From Desulfuromonas sp. (GTDB lineage: Bacteria; Desulfobacterota; Desulfuromonadia; Desulfuromonadales; Geopsychrobacteraceae), in assembly GCA_002868865.1 (NCBI GenBank), contig PKUC01000055.1, positions 1-64,000 of the forward strand: a DNA stretch of 64,000 nt. Reading direction: 5' to 3'. Under the pieces are notes generated by a model. It ran no database searches. It worked only from the letters and a program-made list of their open reading frames with translations, and was not told where the DNA came from. Position numbers and translations under genes: made by a program. Positions 60,092-64,000 of the stretch are shown here, piece by piece; within the stretch, counting starts at the first letter, position 1; every line of letters starts with the position of its first letter.

Positions 60092-60292
60092 GCAACCAAC
60101 CGGCGACTCTTGTAACAAATCGGATTCTCAGCTGTCAAGGAATTATTCATACCAAGCCCTGTTTTTCACATTTATGACCAGTCCCTAGTCCGGAACAGTG
60201 ATCGCCGCGCAGATAAAAACTTGCGGGGAACGGATCCGGTGCTTATCTTACGTGAAGAAACAACCGATTCATCACCACAATAGGAGATCACC

Positions 60293-62179
60293 GTGCAGAC
60301 CATCGACCAACTGATCCACGACAGCTGTCAAAAGCACCCGGACCGGGTCGCCCTGCGCCACAAAACCGGAGGCATATGGCGCGATCTGACCTACCGGACC
60401 CTCTGGAGCACGATCGAATCTCTGGCCGCAGGGCTCTCCGCCCAGGGCCTGTCGAGGGGGGGGCACGCCGCCCTGCTGGCGCCCTCATCGCCCCGCTGGG
60501 TCGAAGCCTATCTGGCGATTCTGCGTCTCGGTGCGGTGGCGGTTCCCATCGACAAGGAGTTAAAAACGACCGAGCTCAAGCATATTCTCAATGACTCCGA
60601 TTCGAGCCATGTTTTTGTCGGCTCTGCCGAACTAGACAGACTGCTGGAGATCGTCCCTGAACTGCCGACGCTTAAAAAGATCATCGTTCTCGATAATGGC
60701 GAACAGACCCACGCCTGCCACGACAGCATCGGTGCGATCCTCGAACAGCTCACCGACGCATGGCGTGATCTGACGGAAACCGTTGAGATCCCTGCCGAAA
60801 AACAGCAAAGGATCGAATCGCTGGCGTCCGAATCACACCGCCTGCTCAGCGGACAACCACAGCAAGACAACAATCCGCGCGGGGAAAAAAATCTCAATTT
60901 CTTTGCCCGCGAAGAAGAAACCCGTCGCCGCCTGCTGCGGGACAACGCCCTTATCGGTTTGCGAGAGTTAAGCGGCACCCCGCCACTACCGGCAGCGGAT
61001 CACCGTGCCGAAGCCTGCGCCGTCATCCTTTACACCTCGGGGACCACAGGGCGCTCCAAGGGGGCGATGCTCAGTCACTTCAATATCGTTAGCAACATCC
61101 TCGGTGCCAGTCGTCACTTTTCCCTCGACCAGTCGATCTCAACCCTCTCCTTCCTCCCGATCAACCATGTTTTTGAACAGGTCTGCGGCATTCTGTTGCC
61201 GCTATCCCTCGGAGGGCGAGTCGCCTTCGCCGAATCGATCAAAAAGCTCGGCGACAACCTTGGCGAAATCAGACCGACCTTTCTGCTCGGGGTCCCCGCT
61301 GTCTATCGTCTGCTGCACGACCGCATCATGAAAACCATCAACGCCAAATCGCTGTCGAGGACCCTGTTCCGGCTGCCGCTGACCCGTAAACTCGTCAGTG
61401 GAAAGATCCAGCAGTCTCTCGGCAGACAGACCATCTTCGTCAGCGGTGGCGCCGCCCTCGACCCGGCCATCGCTACAGGGTTCAAGGCCCTGGGCCTAAC
61501 CCTGCTGCAGGGGTACGGCATCACCGAAACCTCGCCGGTGCTGGCCGCCGAAAGCCCCGACAGGCTCAAACCGGGAACCGTCGGCCTGCCGCTGGACAAT
61601 GTCGACATCCGCATCGATCAACCGAACCCGGAAGGCGTCGGGGAGATTCTCGCCAGAGGACCCAACATCATGCTCGGCTACTACAAGAACCCTCAGGCGA
61701 CGGCAGAGGTCCTAAGCGATGGCTGGTATCGTACGGGAGATCTGGGCCGAATAAACAGCGACGACACCCTGTCGATCTGCGGGCGGGTCAAGAACCTGAT
61801 CGTCACCCCCAACGGGAAAAACGTTTACCCCGAAGAGGTCGAAAACGAACTGCTGCACAGCCCCTATATCGCCGAAGCGATGGTCTACGGGCACAAGGTC
61901 AGCGCAACGGCAGAGGAGGTTTACGCAGCGATCTATCCCAATGAAGAACAGATATACGCCTACGAGCAGGAGCGGGGCAAGGGACCGCTCACCGCCGCAG
62001 AACTGGACAGCCTGATCCGCAGCGAAGTGCTGGCGACAGGCCAGCAACTCGCCGACTACAAGCGGATCAAGAAGTTCATCCTGCGCAGCGACGAATTCCC
62101 CAAGACCACGACGAAAAAGATCAAGCGCTACGCGGTCGAACCACAGAGTTCACAAACCGACGGCGCTGACGGAGAATAA
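60293..62179 (+). CDS. AMP-dependent synthetase / long-chain acyl-CoA ligase
   Basis: AVILYTSGTTGRSKGAMLSHFNIVSNI, LLQGYGITETSPVLA, GWYRTGDLGRI, GKNVYPEEVENEL. Confidence 0.93.
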   Translation: MQTIDQLIHDSCQKHPDRVALRHKTGGIWRDLTYRTLWSTIESLAAGLSAQGLSRGGHAALLAPSSPRWVEAYLAILRLGAVAVPIDKELKTTELKHILNDSDSSHVFVGSAELDRLLEIVPELPTLKKIIVLDNGEQTHACHDSIGAILEQLTDAWRDLTETVEIPAEKQQRIESLASESHRLLSGQPQQDNNPRGEKNLNFFAREEETRRRLLRDNALIGLRELSGTPPLPAADHRAEACAVILYTSGTTGRSKGAMLSHFNIVSNILGASRHFSLDQSISTLSFLPINHVFEQVCGILLPLSLGGRVAFAESIKKLGDNLGEIRPTFLLGVPAVYRLLHDRIMKTINAKSLSRTLFRLPLTRKLVSGKIQQSLGRQTIFVSGGAALDPAIATGFKALGLTLLQGYGITETSPVLAAESPDRLKPGTVGLPLDNVDIRIDQPNPEGVGEILARGPNIMLGYYKNPQATAEVLSDGWYRTGDLGRINSDDTLSICGRVKNLIVTPNGKNVYPEEVENELLHSPYIAEAMVYGHKVSATAEEVYAAIYPNEEQIYAYEQERGKGPLTAAELDSLIRSEVLATGQQLADYKRIKKFILRSDEFPKTTTKKIKRYAVEPQSSQTDGADGE

Positions 62180-62181
62180 AA

Positions 62182-62213
62182 AAAAGCGGGTCGACAGAGG
62201 CCGGCCCGCTTTG
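62182..62213. terminator. bidirectional intrinsic terminator between convergent acyl-CoA ligase and hom genes
   Basis: AAAAAAGCGGGTC-GACAGAGGCC-GGCCCGCTTT. Confidence 0.8.
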
Positions 62214-62235
62214 CTGTTTATCGCTCGTGTATCCG

Positions 62236-63546
62236 TCAACCCAGATCGTTTTCCACCCGGATCAGCCGCGTCGGCTCCTGGACAATGTCGAGGGCGTCGA
62301 TCTCTTCGAGCGCCTTGACGATGTCCGCTTCGCAGGCTTCATGGGTCATCAGCACAATCGGCACCGCATCCGCTTCGTGTCTCTCCGGCTGCAGCATCGA
62401 CTGAATACTGATATTGTGATCTCCGAGTCGCGCCGAAATCTGCGCGAGTACGCCCGGCCGATCGACCGTTGTCACCCGCAGATAGTACTGAGTGACGATT
62501 TCACTCATCGGCTTGAGCGGCAGGGTGTCGATCTGATCCGCACAGTACCCCATAATCGGAGATGTGCGACCGACCCCGGCGGCAACATTACGCGCAATCG
62601 CAATCAGGTCACCCATCACCGCACTGGCGGTGGCATCCATTCCCGCGCCGCTGCCGTACAGCATCGCAGGTCCGAGAAAATCGCCCGACAGACGCACCGC
62701 GTTGAAAACCCCGTCGACCTCGGCGAGCTGATACGATTCAGGGATCATCGTCGGATGAACACGCACCTCGATCTGACCCTCGTCCTGTTTGCCGATCGCC
62801 AGCAGCTTGATCTTGTAGCCCATCTGTCTGGCAAACTGGATATCAAGAGCGGAGATCTTGGTCACACCTTCGGTATAGACCTGTTCAAAATCGACGCGCG
62901 TCCCGAAGCACAGGGCCGACAGCAGGGCGATCTTGTGAGCCGTGTCGACCCCTTCGATATCAAAGGTCGGATCGGCCTCGGCGTACCCCAACTCTTGCGC
63001 TTCCTTCAGGACCGGGGCAAAGTCTTCGCCCTCGTCGGTCATCTTGGTAAGGATAAAGTTACAGGTTCCGTTGAGAATGCCCAGCACCGAGCTGAACTGG
63101 TTGGCACAGAGGTTCTCTTTGATCGCCGAGATGATCGGGATCCCGCCGCCAACCGCCGCTTCGAACATCACTTCGACGCCATACTGCTCAGCAGCAGCGA
63201 GGATCTCCTCACCATGAACCGCCATCAGTGCCTTATTGGCGGTGACGATATGCTTGCCGTTCGCTATCGCCTTGAGGATAAAACTCTTGGCCGGCTCGTA
63301 GCCGCCGATCAGCTCGATCACGACATCGATTTCAGGGTTGCTGATCACCTCGTCGACATCCGTGGTCAACACACCGGCGGCGGGGGTCACGCCCCTGTCG
63401 GTGGTAATATCGAGATCCGCAATCCGGGCGAGCGTCAGAGACGCACCCAAACGCCGCTCAATCAGCTGCGCATTTTTCTCAAAAACCCGGAAAACTCCGG
63501 TCCCGATCGTGCCAAACCCGAGCAATCCGACGTTGATGTTATTCAT
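62236..63546 (-). CDS. hom: homoserine dehydrogenase
   Basis: INVGLLGFGTIGTGVFRVFEKNAQLI, VTANKALMAVHGEEI, GILNGTCNFILTKM, EADPTFDIEGVDTAHKIALL, C-terminal ACT domain. Confidence 0.95.
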   Translation of the reverse strand: MNNINVGLLGFGTIGTGVFRVFEKNAQLIERRLGASLTLARIADLDITTDRGVTPAAGVLTTDVDEVISNPEIDVVIELIGGYEPAKSFILKAIANGKHIVTANKALMAVHGEEILAAAEQYGVEVMFEAAVGGGIPIISAIKENLCANQFSSVLGILNGTCNFILTKMTDEGEDFAPVLKEAQELGYAEADPTFDIEGVDTAHKIALLSALCFGTRVDFEQVYTEGVTKISALDIQFARQMGYKIKLLAIGKQDEGQIEVRVHPTMIPESYQLAEVDGVFNAVRLSGDFLGPAMLYGSGAGMDATASAVMGDLIAIARNVAAGVGRTSPIMGYCADQIDTLPLKPMSEIVTQYYLRVTTVDRPGVLAQISARLGDHNISIQSMLQPERHEADAVPIVLMTHEACEADIVKALEEIDALDIVQEPTRLIRVENDLG

Positions 63547-63574
63547 CGATCATCCTCACTTTAATCGTCAGCCC

Positions 63575-64000
63575 CTAAGGCAGAGGCTCTGACTTTTGAC
63601 AATTTTTAGCGATCTTATCCAGCAGTCCATTGATAAACGCCGGAGACTCCTTGCTGCCATACCGCTTTGCGATCTCAATCGCCTCGTTGATCGTCACCCG
63701 ACCGGGGATATCCGGGCGATAGAGCAGCTCAAAAGCGCCAATCCGCAGAATCGACAGATCGACCGGTGCCATCCGCTCCAGAGACCAGTTGGTTGCCACC
63801 TCGCTTATCGCCCGATCGAGAGCCGGCCGGGAATCGATGACGCCGCAAACCAGCGTCTCGGTAAAAACGCGCACCGCGGTCGGAACCGGATTGTCGAGAG
63901 ATTCAAGAGGCTCGCCCAGTACGTCGTCAGCAAAACGGAAGCTGGACCAGAACTGTTCAAGCAGCGCGCCAGCACCGGTCCCTTCGGACAGTTTGGTCGC
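63575..64000 (-). CDS. nusB: transcription antitermination protein NusB (5' end beyond window)
   Basis: LERMAPVDLSILRIGAFELLYRPDIPGRVTINEAIEIAKRYGSKESPAFINGLLDKIA; the frame stays open to 64000 (ATKLSEGTGAGALLEQFWSSFRFADD...). Confidence 0.92.
   Translation of the reverse strand, partial: ATKLSEGTGAGALLEQFWSSFRFADDVLGEPLESLDNPVPTAVRVFTETLVCGVIDSRPALDRAISEVATNWSLERMAPVDLSILRIGAFELLYRPDIPGRVTINEAIEIAKRYGSKESPAFINGLLDKIAKNCQKSEPLP

Noticed and set aside
59209-60177. 322-aa plus-strand ORF overlapping thrS 5' end and tRNA-Val
   Set aside because: Crosses a tRNA gene and a terminator in antisense and overlaps clear thrS coding sequence.
62227-63564. 445-aa plus-strand ORF opposite hom
   Set aside because: Shadow of homoserine dehydrogenase; no motif and no ribosome-binding context.

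Overview
This is a 64 kb, gene-dense bacterial chromosomal window. Protein content and gene order suggest a deltaproteobacterium of Desulfuromonadales/Geobacter type (inference). Most of it is conserved housekeeping sequence, largely on the minus strand. Blocks include hfq-miaA-mutL, scpA-scpB-rluB, pyrK-pyrD, purM-purN, relA/spoT-rpoZ-gmk, surE-pcm-DedA-like-nlpD-rpoS, and thrS-infC-rpmI-rplT-pheS-pheT-ihfA-merR. Two tRNA genes, Arg(CCT) and Val(GAC), and several intrinsic terminators are visible. I saw no CRISPR array, phage, transposase, or obvious defence or biosynthetic cluster. The only accessory-looking stretch is about 45.3-47.7 kb. There an intact tRNA-Arg gene and a degenerate copy of its 5' half bracket a lipoprotein gene made of four divergent ~105-aa repeats with no family I recognise. 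Other points worth checking are an infC gene that appears to start at ATA (missed by the ORF track), an intrinsic terminator between tRNA-Val and the thrS start codon, a structured leader before the malic enzyme gene, and a DHH-CBS-polyA-polymerase fusion protein. I found no convincing undescribed multi-gene system.
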